Source of the DNA: Silvibacterium dinghuense
GTDB lineage: Bacteria > Acidobacteriota > Terriglobia > Terriglobales > Acidobacteriaceae
Direction: 5' to 3'
DNA length: 64,000 nt
Assembly: GCF_004123295.1 (NCBI RefSeq)
Contig: NZ_SDMK01000001.1
Location: 248,001-312,000 of the forward strand
Part shown: positions 18,923 to 27,811 of the stretch, piece after piece
Position numbering within the stretch: the first letter of the stretch is position 1
Layout: each line of letters opens with the position of its first letter
Position numbers and translations under genes: made by a program
Notes under the pieces: model-generated
The model's input: the letters and a program-made list of their open reading frames with translations, nothing else
The model's database searches: none
What the model was told of the DNA's origin: nothing

Positions 18923-19087
18923 TGCTTTTTAAAGCACAAACTGGTGGAGCACTTCGTCGCGCGTTCATCAAAAAAGACAAGGAAAAAGATTCGCCACATT
19001 CTCAAGCAACGCCTCAACGAGATGAAGCCCTATGCGTGGCCAGAAAATATCCGCGAACTGCAAAATGTGCTTGTTCTTCGATCCTAG
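18923..19087 (+). pseudogene. Fragment of a sigma-54-dependent (NtrC-type) activator
   Basis: In the frame ending at 19087, about 54 residues resemble the end of a sigma-54 interaction AAA+ domain. The run from LVEHFVARSSKK through KKIRHI to PYAWPENIRELQNVLVLRS matches the family's R-finger/sensor II segment (YxWPGNVRELQN). No Walker A, GAFTGA or DNA-binding part is present on either side; the preceding bases are the end of the barrel gene, and stops follow. I read it as the remnant of a deleted or decayed regulator. It is too short and lacks a start of its own, so expression is unlikely. Confidence 0.65.
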
Positions 19088-19197
19088 CTGCCTTATTCCT
19101 GCACAAAGGCATCGATCCGGCACACCTGTACCTGCAAAATCGTCGGGAAATCTTTCCGACATGGTAATGCGCGAATCGGTCCCAGGAAACGAGGGTT

Positions 19198-20676
19198 TTA
19201 ATAAGAGCTTCTGGACAATAGCCCCTGGAACTTGTAATCCAGCTCAAAGAATCCGTAATTCGCACCTGTCGCTTTTGGATAAATGGCGCCGATCACGGAC
19301 TTACCGTAAGCGTGCGCATAATAAGTGCCCAATGAAAGCTGCTTCGTGAGAGCAATATCCGCACTGGCATCGAAGACAGAGCTGAAGCTGTTATGACTGT
19401 TGGCCGGTCTGCCGGTATAGCCGAATACGGTGTTATCAAAGGCTCCGCCGCCCTGATACCAGAAGTCCGAAGCAGAAGTAAGTTTGAGGAAATGCAAATC
19501 CGAGCGCAGGTCAATTCGCTTCGACGGCTTGTCGACCACCTGCGCAAAGGAATCCGTTGAATTCATCAGGTTATAGAAAGGAAAGCGCGCATACACGCGT
19601 GGCGTAGGCAACACCTGAAAAAAGGTGTTATGGGTTCCATCGGTGGCGTTATTGTCGCCAGTAGAGCGGAAATAGCCGCCGCGAATCCAGGGTGTCGTAC
19701 GAACGCTATCGAGGTGCAATCCACCTTCCGCAGCCACTGCTCCCGCGGAATCCCCGAGTTTTCCCCACGAGCCGAACTGGCCGGCACCCCAGAGCACAAC
19801 GTCTGCAGTAACACCTGTTGCTACGGGCGCCGTGGCGATCATGTCTCCGCCATAAGTGCCGATGCGGATATTCTTGTGGTCCTGCGCACGTGCCGCGGCC
19901 GATCGATTATCTGTCTTGGTTAAACCGGTGCGCCCATCGTGATAACCAAGCCCGAAGCCTCGCAGAAGAACATGCTGCCGGGCCAGCGAGCGAGTGTAAG
20001 CCAGGTACTGAATATCCACGTTGAGTTCCGGATTCGCATTCATGTTGAAGACACCCTGTATTGCGCGTCCTGCCATCGCGGTAAGATCCCAGTCCTTGCC
20101 GCCCAACTTGGCATCCGCGCCGTCAAAAGAACGCTGCCCATTGGAGAAACCGAAGTTGCCGACCAGTCGTTGCGCAACACGATTGGTCTGCAACCATGCG
20201 AGAGTGCTGTTACCAGGCGTTGTTTCCTGGCCTTCGAAGAACTCGAAACGTCCGATGCGAATTGCGGACTTATCGTCTGCAAAGTGGTAGCGCAGAAATC
20301 CCTGGCGGAAAGATGCAGCAGCGGGCATATCGTTGTTGCTGTTGGAAGCATAATAAGTACCGCCAAGACCCAGCTGTCCCTGCGCTGAAACGGTGGAAAC
20401 GGCATCTGTGGGCAGCCAGAGCTCGGCACTCTGACCCAATTCCAACTGATAATCCCAATGATGCATGCGCTGCCAGACGGCAAGACGCACTAAAGAGTCC
20501 TGGTGCGCATATTGTTCGGCGTTCGGTGTAGCAGCAAACCATTGCGTAACGTTCGTCCGCTCACGCACACTCGCGCTGAAGTGGACATCACTCGCTGACG
20601 AAGTGGGCGATCCGCTCTGTGCGAACAACACAGAGCTGCATGCGGCAAGTAGGGTTGCGGTAAGAAAGTGCTTCAC
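19198..20676 (-). CDS. Alginate-export-type outer-membrane porin of the nitrate locus
   Basis: 492 residues from GTG 20676, with AGGAG 7 nt upstream and a clean signal peptide directly after (KHFLTATLLAACSSVLFAQ). The mature protein is a long series of amphipathic strands with the marks of the alginate_exp porin family: HHWDYQLELGQSAELWLP, IRIGRFEFFEGQETTPG, DVDIQYLAY-type strands and an aromatic C-terminus. It is the last gene of the leftward nitrate gene set, 97 bp after the transporter. Despite the family name, its position suggests an outer-membrane channel for nitrate or another anion rather than alginate; this is inference from context. Confidence 0.72.
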   Translation of the reverse strand: MKHFLTATLLAACSSVLFAQSGSPTSSASDVHFSASVRERTNVTQWFAATPNAEQYAHQDSLVRLAVWQRMHHWDYQLELGQSAELWLPTDAVSTVSAQGQLGLGGTYYASNSNNDMPAAASFRQGFLRYHFADDKSAIRIGRFEFFEGQETTPGNSTLAWLQTNRVAQRLVGNFGFSNGQRSFDGADAKLGGKDWDLTAMAGRAIQGVFNMNANPELNVDIQYLAYTRSLARQHVLLRGFGLGYHDGRTGLTKTDNRSAAARAQDHKNIRIGTYGGDMIATAPVATGVTADVVLWGAGQFGSWGKLGDSAGAVAAEGGLHLDSVRTTPWIRGGYFRSTGDNNATDGTHNTFFQVLPTPRVYARFPFYNLMNSTDSFAQVVDKPSKRIDLRSDLHFLKLTSASDFWYQGGGAFDNTVFGYTGRPANSHNSFSSVFDASADIALTKQLSLGTYYAHAYGKSVIGAIYPKATGANYGFFELDYKFQGLLSRSSY

Positions 20677-20773
20677 TTGCAAGCTCCTGAAAAGAAGTAG
20701 ACGAATAGGCACGGAATGGCACATGCCGGTCTCGCTCGGCATAGTTCACGAAAGAGGGGTATAAGGACAGGGC

Positions 20774-22048
20774 TTATGCTGCGACAACATCCTCAGATGC
20801 AACACCAGCTGCATCCGCGCTGTGAGTCTGCAGAGCAAGGCCACCGGCACCGATCCAGGTCCGAGTCCATGTTCGCGATACGACCGTGATCATGACCAGC
20901 ACCAGAGCGGCAAAACCTGCATAGGCGGCAAAACCCGGACCGAACGATCCCAGATGCTGTTTGGATTGTCCCAGCACATTAGGCAGAATCGAGCCTCCGA
21001 GAGCGCCGATCTCACCGATCATGCTGCCGGCAACCGCGGTTGCCAGCGGCCAGCGGAACGGCACGAGCTGGAACGTGGCTCCATTACCTGCACCCAGCGC
21101 AGCGAAGGCAATCATGAATAACGCAGTGGTCGCGCCAAGCGCGGGCGAAGTGCTCAGGCCGATGAGTGCACCGATCACAATTGCAAAAACACCGTACAGC
21201 GTACGAATGCCGCCGATTTTGTCCGAGAGCCATCCGCCCAATACACGGGTCAGGCTACCGACCAGCGTCGCACACATCGTTAACGTCCCGGCTTGTGTCT
21301 TTGCGATGTGGAACTGAGCGACGAAAAGCGAGGGCAGAAATGTGGCAAGCCCAAGAAAACCGCCAAAAGTGATGATGTAGATCAGATTGAAATACCAGCC
21401 ATCTGCCTCAACAAGACACTTCAGATGCTCACCCAGGGAGCGATGCTCTGTATCGGGCGGCTCCTTCGCGAATACTGCCATGACGATCAACGGTATCAGC
21501 ATGAAAGCAGCAGCCAGGCCATAGACATGGTTCCATCCGTAAACATGTGCCAGCCTGGGAGCAAAGAACGCAGCAAGAGCAGTACCGCTATTGCCTGCAC
21601 CGGCAATGCCCATCGCCAGCCCTTTGTACTGCTTCGGGAACCATCCGGAACCGAGTGAAAGCGCAACGCCAAAGCTGGCTCCAGCAGTACCGAGCAGTAC
21701 GCCCATGGCAAGCACCGTCGAGAAGGAATGAACAAAAAAGAGGCCGAAGAGCAGCGCCGCAATAATGCAGCTCATCTCCACTATCGCGGCATTCTTGCGG
21801 CCGATGTACTGACCGAGAACACCCAGCGGAAAACGCATCAGTGCTCCGGCGAAGGTGGGAAGCGACACCATCAGGCCGATCTGCGCCGGCGAAAGATGAA
21901 ACTGCTCCGAGATAAATGGCCCCATGGCACCATTCAGTACCCAGACAGCAAAGGTGAAGTCAAAATAGAGGAATGAAGCAAAGAGGGTCATGGGATGACC
22001 CGAATGAAGAAACTGCTTGATGTTGGCCACTGGAAGCTCCTTATTCAA
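20774..22048 (-). CDS. narK: Nitrate/nitrite transporter, NarK/NasA-type MFS
   Basis: 424 residues with about 12 membrane helices. Early motifs are typical of the nitrate-nitrite porter branch of the MFS: FDFTFAVWVLNGAMGPFI in helix 1, RFPLGVLGQYIGRK in loop 2-3, a helix-5 motif GAGNSGTALAAFFAP and a helix-11 region GEIGALGGSILPNVLG. These glycine/asparagine motifs replace the canonical nitrate signatures closely. It is probably an inner-membrane nitrate importer supplying the reductase encoded upstream (22166-24397); 117 bp separate the two genes and 97 bp separate it from the porin downstream. Confidence 0.9.
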   Translation of the reverse strand: MNKELPVANIKQFLHSGHPMTLFASFLYFDFTFAVWVLNGAMGPFISEQFHLSPAQIGLMVSLPTFAGALMRFPLGVLGQYIGRKNAAIVEMSCIIAALLFGLFFVHSFSTVLAMGVLLGTAGASFGVALSLGSGWFPKQYKGLAMGIAGAGNSGTALAAFFAPRLAHVYGWNHVYGLAAAFMLIPLIVMAVFAKEPPDTEHRSLGEHLKCLVEADGWYFNLIYIITFGGFLGLATFLPSLFVAQFHIAKTQAGTLTMCATLVGSLTRVLGGWLSDKIGGIRTLYGVFAIVIGALIGLSTSPALGATTALFMIAFAALGAGNGATFQLVPFRWPLATAVAGSMIGEIGALGGSILPNVLGQSKQHLGSFGPGFAAYAGFAALVLVMITVVSRTWTRTWIGAGGLALQTHSADAAGVASEDVVAA

Positions 22049-22165
22049 AACAGATGGATGGAAGTGCAGTGTCGCGGCAGGACGACAGCAAAGGAGCGAA
22101 CTTCCTGGTTCAGCTCTGGGTAGAGATACTCGCGGCGGCCATGGGCGCGAGTGGAAAGCATAGGG

Positions 22166-24397
22166 TCAGCGAGTGCGTTCGACACGAACAGCACACTGCT
22201 TATAATTCGGCTCGCGGCTGATGGGATCGAATGCGCCCAATGTCACGAGATTGGAATTTTGCTCTGCAAAATGAAACGGCATGAAGACCTGCCCCGGTGC
22301 AACGATGCCGGTGATGCGCAGCTCCACATTGCGCACGCTGGAACGGCGCGAGCACACCGTAACCCGGTCATGCTGGCTGAGCGAGAGCCGCTCTGCATCC
22401 GCCGGATTCATCTCCAGCCACGCATTCGGCTGCATGGCATCCAGCATGGCGACCGCGCCGGTTTTCGTCCGCGTATGCCAATGCTCCACGGTGCGGCCCG
22501 TATTCAGGATGAGATCGAACTCATGATCCGGCTGCTCCACGAAGGGGAGACATGGCACACGATGCAAGAGAGCTCGTCCGTTTTCACGCGGAAAAATGCC
22601 GTCGCGGTACAGGCGGTCACCACCCCACTGCGCGCCTCCCTGCTCCTCGATCTGTTGCCATGTGAAGGAGCTATAGTCGCAAAGACGGCCCGCAGAAACA
22701 CGCTGCCACTCCAGCCATGCATCGTGTGTTGAGCTCCATCCTAGAAAGAGTGAGCCTTTCGCGCCGAGCCTCTCTGCCAGCGCCAGGAAGATGTCAAAGT
22801 CTCGGCGCGCCTCGCCGGGAGGTACAGCGAACGCATTCACCTTGCTAATACGGCGCTCGGAGTTGGTATAAGTACCTTCTTTTTCCCCCCAGATAGCCGC
22901 AGGCAGTACAAGATCGGCATAATCCATCGTCGGCGTGGGATAAAAGCCATCCTGGACGACCACGAATTCCGTCGACTCGAAGGCCTGTTCAAGCAGCTTG
23001 AGGTTCGGGAAGGAAACTACCGGGTTGGTCGCGATAATCCAGAGGGCCTTGATCTGCCCCTTCACTGCGGCTTCGATGATGTCGGGATAAGCCAGCCCGC
23101 GCGCCGTCGGCAAAGAATCCTCGGAAACATTCCATATCCCGGCGAGGTCGCGCCGATCCTGCGCATTCTCAAAGCGCCGATAGCCGGGGAGCGCAGAGGT
23201 GAAGCTGCTCTCGCGCGAACCCATCGCATTGCACTGGCCGGTAATGGAGAACGGCGCACCACCAGTCCGGCCGATATTCCCCGTGAGGATCGCGAGATTA
23301 TTGATGGCAGCAACAGTCACCGCACCTTGAGTAGAGTGATTGACCCCCATCGTCCAGCCGATAAAGGCCGAAGATGCGCGCCCGTACAGATGGGCCACAT
23401 GCTCAAGCGTTTCAGTTGAAAGACCGGTCGTTGCGCTGACAGCTTCCGGAGTGAAGTCGGCAGCGAACTCGACAAATGCCTCAAACCCTTCCGCATGCGC
23501 ATCGATGTATGCACGGTCGATCAGTCCGTCGCGGAGAAGGATGTGCGCGATGCCATTGAGTAATGCGATGTCAGAGCGTGGCTTCACGGGAAGATGCAGA
23601 TCGGCCATCATCGCAGTCTTGGTCACGCGCGGATCAGCAACGATCAGCACCTGCCCCGGTCGCTTACGAAGCCGGTTGCAAAGAATAGGGTGATTGTCGG
23701 CAATGTTCGCACCGATGAGCAACACGACGTCCGCGGTCTCGAGATCGGCATATGCACCAGGCGGACCATCCGAACCAAAACTTAACTTGTACCCCGAAAC
23801 GGCGCTGGCCATGCAGAGCGTAGTGTTCCCGTCATAATTGCGCGTACCAAAGCCAAGCTGAACCAGCTTTCCAAGCGTGTAAAACTCCTCGGTCAGAAGC
23901 TGCCCTGTGCTAATAACTCCGAGAGCATTGTTTCCAAAGCGCTGTTGTATAGAGCCGATACGCGATGTCATGAGGTCCAGTGCCTCATCCCAGGAAATCG
24001 GCTCCAGCTGTGTGCCACGCCCACCGCGGCGATAGAGCGGTGTCGTAGCGCGGCCTGGTGATTCCACCATGAGATGCTCGCTCAGACCTTTCGGGCAAAG
24101 CTTGCCACGATTCACCGGATGATCCGGGTTGCCGCGTGCGGCCACAGGATGCCCATCTTTCGTCCCGACAAGCATGCCGCACCCGACCGAGCAATAGCCG
24201 CATGTCGTGCGGGTCCAGGTGTCGGCAACACGCGATTCGGAGATGAAGCCGAAGCGCGGGTCTCTTCCATAGGCATACTGCGCGCGGCTGGTATCGATGC
24301 CGAGCCAGCGCAACGCGCTCGTCAGCAACGACTCTTTGCGAGATGCCGAGCGATCGCTGGCCGCGGCATTCGCATACTGCACACGCCGCTTCTTCAT
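22166..24397 (-). CDS. nasA: Molybdopterin assimilatory nitrate reductase catalytic subunit
   Basis: 743 residues. After an N-terminal extension of about 60 residues comes the [4Fe-4S] motif TCGYCSVGCGMLVG with the fourth Cys in GKLCPKG (about 65-105), followed by molybdopterin domains. The NasA/NarB-type molybdenum Cys is seen in LCMASAVSGYKLSFGSD, then GANIADNHP and MGVNHSTQG. The C-terminal molydop-binding domain includes NTGRTVEHWHTRTKTG. No Tat motif is evident, so the enzyme should be cytoplasmic. It reduces nitrate to nitrite. It overlaps the end of the DmsBC-like gene by 4 bp (ATGA), so the two are translationally coupled and probably one complex. The length fits NarB/NasA enzymes without the extra NasA-type C-terminal 2Fe-2S domain. 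Confidence 0.9.
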   Translation of the reverse strand: MKKRRVQYANAAASDRSASRKESLLTSALRWLGIDTSRAQYAYGRDPRFGFISESRVADTWTRTTCGYCSVGCGMLVGTKDGHPVAARGNPDHPVNRGKLCPKGLSEHLMVESPGRATTPLYRRGGRGTQLEPISWDEALDLMTSRIGSIQQRFGNNALGVISTGQLLTEEFYTLGKLVQLGFGTRNYDGNTTLCMASAVSGYKLSFGSDGPPGAYADLETADVVLLIGANIADNHPILCNRLRKRPGQVLIVADPRVTKTAMMADLHLPVKPRSDIALLNGIAHILLRDGLIDRAYIDAHAEGFEAFVEFAADFTPEAVSATTGLSTETLEHVAHLYGRASSAFIGWTMGVNHSTQGAVTVAAINNLAILTGNIGRTGGAPFSITGQCNAMGSRESSFTSALPGYRRFENAQDRRDLAGIWNVSEDSLPTARGLAYPDIIEAAVKGQIKALWIIATNPVVSFPNLKLLEQAFESTEFVVVQDGFYPTPTMDYADLVLPAAIWGEKEGTYTNSERRISKVNAFAVPPGEARRDFDIFLALAERLGAKGSLFLGWSSTHDAWLEWQRVSAGRLCDYSSFTWQQIEEQGGAQWGGDRLYRDGIFPRENGRALLHRVPCLPFVEQPDHEFDLILNTGRTVEHWHTRTKTGAVAMLDAMQPNAWLEMNPADAERLSLSQHDRVTVCSRRSSVRNVELRITGIVAPGQVFMPFHFAEQNSNLVTLGAFDPISREPNYKQCAVRVERTR

Positions 24398-26013
24398 GCC
24401 GCTTCACCGTGCGCCATCTTCGGTCTCATAAAGGTCAATCCCATGCTGAGCGGCACCACCGAAACAAAAAAGAGATAGCGATTAAGCATGACCGCTGTCA
24501 CGGCTGCGAGGAGCGATAGCCCATGCAGGCCGGCGACAAAGAAAATTGTCGACTGCGCAGCAGCAATCCAGCTAAGCGCAACCTTCCACCAAAGCTGCTC
24601 CCCGCGAAGATGGTGGAAGCTGGCGCGCATCTCAAAGTTATGTGAGGCGCGGAGGCGGATTAATCGAACCATCTGATTGACCAGCCAGAGCGCCGTGATC
24701 ATGGCGATCCAGTGCCAGCTCAGCACTTTCCCTGGCAAATCGGCAGCGGGAATATAAGGAGCAAGTTCCGGCCAGACGAGAACAAGAGCCTGGAGTTCGT
24801 GAAACGACCACGCCACAGGCACAGTCAGAATCGCAGCGAGTGGACCTGCCATCAGAAACGAAGACAGCACAAAGTCAATCGGAGTGTGAATCAGATTCCA
24901 TGCGGGCCGCGCCTTCACGAGATAGATGCGAGCGCTCGCAAGTGTCCCTGCAAGTCCGATGAGTGCCGCGGCAAAAGCAAGAGGCTGCGACAGAGCACGC
25001 AACTTGAGTATAGGAATCCACGCACAGAGCGTGCTTGCCTTCAACGCGAGCAGGAAGAGCGTAAAGCAGAGCACCTCGCGGCTGAGCCAGGAACGGCGCC
25101 ACATCTTCAACGCGCGCCAGGCATAGGCTGGGCGGCCAAGGTGAAAGATTGAGGTGTTAATAGCCACGATCGTGATCCCAAGCAGCAACGCGAGACTGAT
25201 GGCATCGGTACGGTGCGTCAGGAGCAGGGCGCAAAGCAGGCCAAAGGCTGCCTGCATGGCAGAGGTCATGACAATCAGCGATCCGTGCGCATGCTCCAAG
25301 ACCATGGCACCCGTGTCGACGCGGTCCAACCAGGCCGCGGAAGCCCGCTTCGCCGGCAGCGTGATGCGTGTCGTTGAGATCGTCTGCCCGGCCGGCGGCA
25401 TGCCAGGCGACTCGGCTGCGGCATAGTCTCTGCGCCACTCATCCTTGTTGATGATTTCGATCTGAATTGCGTTCTCCGGACAGGCATTCACACATGCCGG
25501 CTCGCGATCGTCGAGCAGCCGATTGCGGCACATATCGCATTTACCCACCACGCCGCGTTCCGGGTTGAACTGCGGCACACTGTAAGGGCAATTCCATACG
25601 CAATACTGGCAACCAATGCAGGCATCCGCGGAGTGCAGCACGATGCCAGTTAGAGGATCTTTCTTGTACGCATCTACCGGGCACCCGCGCAGGCAATCCG
25701 CGCTGAGGCAATGGTTGCAACCCATCGAAAGATAGGTACGCATAACATCCGGATATGTGCCACCCTCGAGCTCTCCGACGCGGCGCCACTTGATATCTGC
25801 CGGATTCCCATTCTGCTCGTTGCAGGCGATCTCGCAGGAGCGGCAACCGATGCACTTCGTCATGTCGAAGTGAAAGCGATATTGCTCCCCGGGCTCGAGC
25901 GGACGCATAGGAATAAGTGGCGGCACCGAAACCGCGCCACTCTCGGTGAGAGTGAGGCGAACCAGTTCGGCGCTGTCGCTATCCGCGGCCAGCTCATACA
26001 GTGGCAGTCCCAA
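24394..26013 (-). CDS. DmsB-DmsC-like fusion: four-cluster ferredoxin plus membrane anchor
   Basis: 539 residues. Residues about 50-200 contain four Cys groups of the DmsB/NrfC type (CIGCRSCEIACN, CNHCLSADCLRGCP, CIGCQYCVWNCP, and CDMCRN...CVNACP), enough for four [4Fe-4S] clusters. From about 250 to the end, eight or so membrane helices match DmsC (anchor subunit), with the HLGRPAYAWRALKMWRRSWL signature. The B and C subunits are normally separate; here they are one chain. Its stop overlaps the start of the nitrate reductase by 4 bp. I infer that it carries electrons, perhaps from quinol, to the nitrate reductase at the membrane. No signal peptide is seen, so the clusters face the cytoplasm. 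Confidence 0.85.
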   Translation of the reverse strand: MGLPLYELAADSDSAELVRLTLTESGAVSVPPLIPMRPLEPGEQYRFHFDMTKCIGCRSCEIACNEQNGNPADIKWRRVGELEGGTYPDVMRTYLSMGCNHCLSADCLRGCPVDAYKKDPLTGIVLHSADACIGCQYCVWNCPYSVPQFNPERGVVGKCDMCRNRLLDDREPACVNACPENAIQIEIINKDEWRRDYAAAESPGMPPAGQTISTTRITLPAKRASAAWLDRVDTGAMVLEHAHGSLIVMTSAMQAAFGLLCALLLTHRTDAISLALLLGITIVAINTSIFHLGRPAYAWRALKMWRRSWLSREVLCFTLFLLALKASTLCAWIPILKLRALSQPLAFAAALIGLAGTLASARIYLVKARPAWNLIHTPIDFVLSSFLMAGPLAAILTVPVAWSFHELQALVLVWPELAPYIPAADLPGKVLSWHWIAMITALWLVNQMVRLIRLRASHNFEMRASFHHLRGEQLWWKVALSWIAAAQSTIFFVAGLHGLSLLAAVTAVMLNRYLFFVSVVPLSMGLTFMRPKMAHGEAA

Positions 26014-26050
26014 AATCGTTCACTCCTAATCGGCCTGATAATAGGTACAG

Positions 26051-27811
26051 CTAGTACACGTCCCGGTGATAGCGATTGTCGTCGTGCATCCGAGAGACAT
26101 ACTCCCTCGCTGCGTCCGCACTCATGGCCCCATGCTTTTCGATCAGCGCATGCAGGGCTGCATCCACGTCCTGGGCCATGCGCGAAGCATCGCCGCACAC
26201 ATACACGCGGGCATCTTCCTGCAGCCAACGCCAGAAGGTCTCGCCCTGCTCAAGCATGCGGTCCTGCACATAAATCTTGTGCTCCTGATCGCGAGAGAAG
26301 GCCGTATCAAGCCGGGTAAGATGACTGCTCTCACTCATCGACCGCAGTTCATGACAATAGAGAAAGTCGGTCTGCGCGCTGCGCTCACCAAAGAAAAGCC
26401 AGTTGCGCCCCTTGTGCCCCAGCGCTTCGCGTTCGTGGAGAAAGGAACGGAAAGGTGCAATGCCGGTGCCAGGACCGATCATGATGATCGGCGCATTGCT
26501 ATCCGCAGGCAGACGGAACTTCTTGTTCGGCTGAATATAAACAGGCACGGACTCCTTGGCGCCGATGCGCTCTGCCAGCATCGTACTGGCCACACCTCCC
26601 CGCTCGCGATGATGCGAACGATACTTCACTACGCCAATCGTGCAGTGCAGCTCGCTCCCATGCTTGGCCGGGCTCGAGGAGATGGAGTACAGGCGCGGTG
26701 AGAGGCGAGGCAGCATAGCAAACAACGTCTCTGCCGTATCGATGGCGCCGGGATATTCCTGTAGCAGATCGATAAGACCACGGCCATACAAAAATGCATC
26801 GAGATGCGCGGACTGCTCCGCAGGCAGCAGGGCCGAGAGCACCTTGCACTCAGTACGCTCGGCAAAGGCCTGCACGATTTTGCGCGTCAGCCGCGTGTGC
26901 TGGTAGTGGTGAAGGAGCGCATCGCGCACCGTGCTCTTGCCTGCCTTCGGAACATCGACCAGCTCATCAGCAGAGATTGCCAGCAGGGAGAGCGTTTCAT
27001 CAACCAGGGATGGATCGTTGCAGGCAACAACGCCGCAGGCATCCCCTGCCTCATAGGACAACGCCTCACCCAGCTGGAGCGCAAGGTGCATGGTGAGCTT
27101 GCCCGACGCGCTCGCCGTAAGCGCTCGGCGCTCGACGATCTGCGCGTGATATGGATTTTCGCGCGAATAGAGTGGCGCGCTCTTGCTGGAGGATGAGATG
27201 GCAACAGTCCGCGCCTCTGCCGGTGCTTTATCGGAACTGCGCTTCAGCGCAATCATGCATGTGGGAGTCCATGCGGCAAACGGTTCGTCGACATCTACAT
27301 CGCTTTCTACACGGGAGACGATGCGTTGCGCTCCCAGCGCAATGAGCCGCTCATCGAGTTCTGTGCCGAATGCGCAAAACTGCTCGTAGTTTCGATCCCC
27401 GAGCGCAAATACGGCGTAGCGCAAAGATCCAAGTGCTGGCGCGCTATCGAGCATCAATGCTTCACGAAAGTTCTTTGCGTGATCAGGCGGCTCGCCATCA
27501 CCATAGGTGCTTACAAAAAACACCGCATGGGCCTGCTGCGCCAGCTGCGCAGGATGGACATCCGAGAGAGACGCAACGGTTGCCGTGTGTCCGGCATCTT
27601 TCAGCTCTTTGGAAAACTTCTTGGCCAGCCGCTCCGCGGTGCCGCTCTGCGTGGCGAAGTAAACGGCGACCTCCAGTCCAGCACTCTCAGGCATCGTCTG
27701 GGCCGCAGAAGCATTCGAAAACAGCCCCGCCAGAAAACCATTGAGCCATGCGCGCTGATCGTGCGTGAAAGGCGCGTCATGGGGAATAAACGGAATATTC
27801 TGCGGTGTCAT
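26051..27811 (-). CDS. CysJ-like NADPH flavoprotein (diflavin reductase)
   Basis: ATG 27811 overlaps the nitrite reductase stop by 4 bp, giving 586 residues; a longer in-frame start at 27898 lies inside that gene. Residues about 50-190 are flavodoxin-like with the FMN loop FATQSGTAERL and STYGDGEPPDHAKNF. An FAD-binding domain follows with RLYSISSSP, then a NADP-binding domain with MIGPGTGIAPFRSFLHE and YVCGDASRMAQDVD, ending in the family signature RYHRDVY. The order is that of CysJ (sulfite reductase alpha). In this operon it most likely hands NADPH electrons to the sirohaem enzyme encoded just upstream. A role in sulfite reduction cannot be excluded, but no cys genes are near. Confidence 0.87.
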   Translation of the reverse strand: MTPQNIPFIPHDAPFTHDQRAWLNGFLAGLFSNASAAQTMPESAGLEVAVYFATQSGTAERLAKKFSKELKDAGHTATVASLSDVHPAQLAQQAHAVFFVSTYGDGEPPDHAKNFREALMLDSAPALGSLRYAVFALGDRNYEQFCAFGTELDERLIALGAQRIVSRVESDVDVDEPFAAWTPTCMIALKRSSDKAPAEARTVAISSSSKSAPLYSRENPYHAQIVERRALTASASGKLTMHLALQLGEALSYEAGDACGVVACNDPSLVDETLSLLAISADELVDVPKAGKSTVRDALLHHYQHTRLTRKIVQAFAERTECKVLSALLPAEQSAHLDAFLYGRGLIDLLQEYPGAIDTAETLFAMLPRLSPRLYSISSSPAKHGSELHCTIGVVKYRSHHRERGGVASTMLAERIGAKESVPVYIQPNKKFRLPADSNAPIIMIGPGTGIAPFRSFLHEREALGHKGRNWLFFGERSAQTDFLYCHELRSMSESSHLTRLDTAFSRDQEHKIYVQDRMLEQGETFWRWLQEDARVYVCGDASRMAQDVDAALHALIEKHGAMSADAAREYVSRMHDDNRYHRDVY

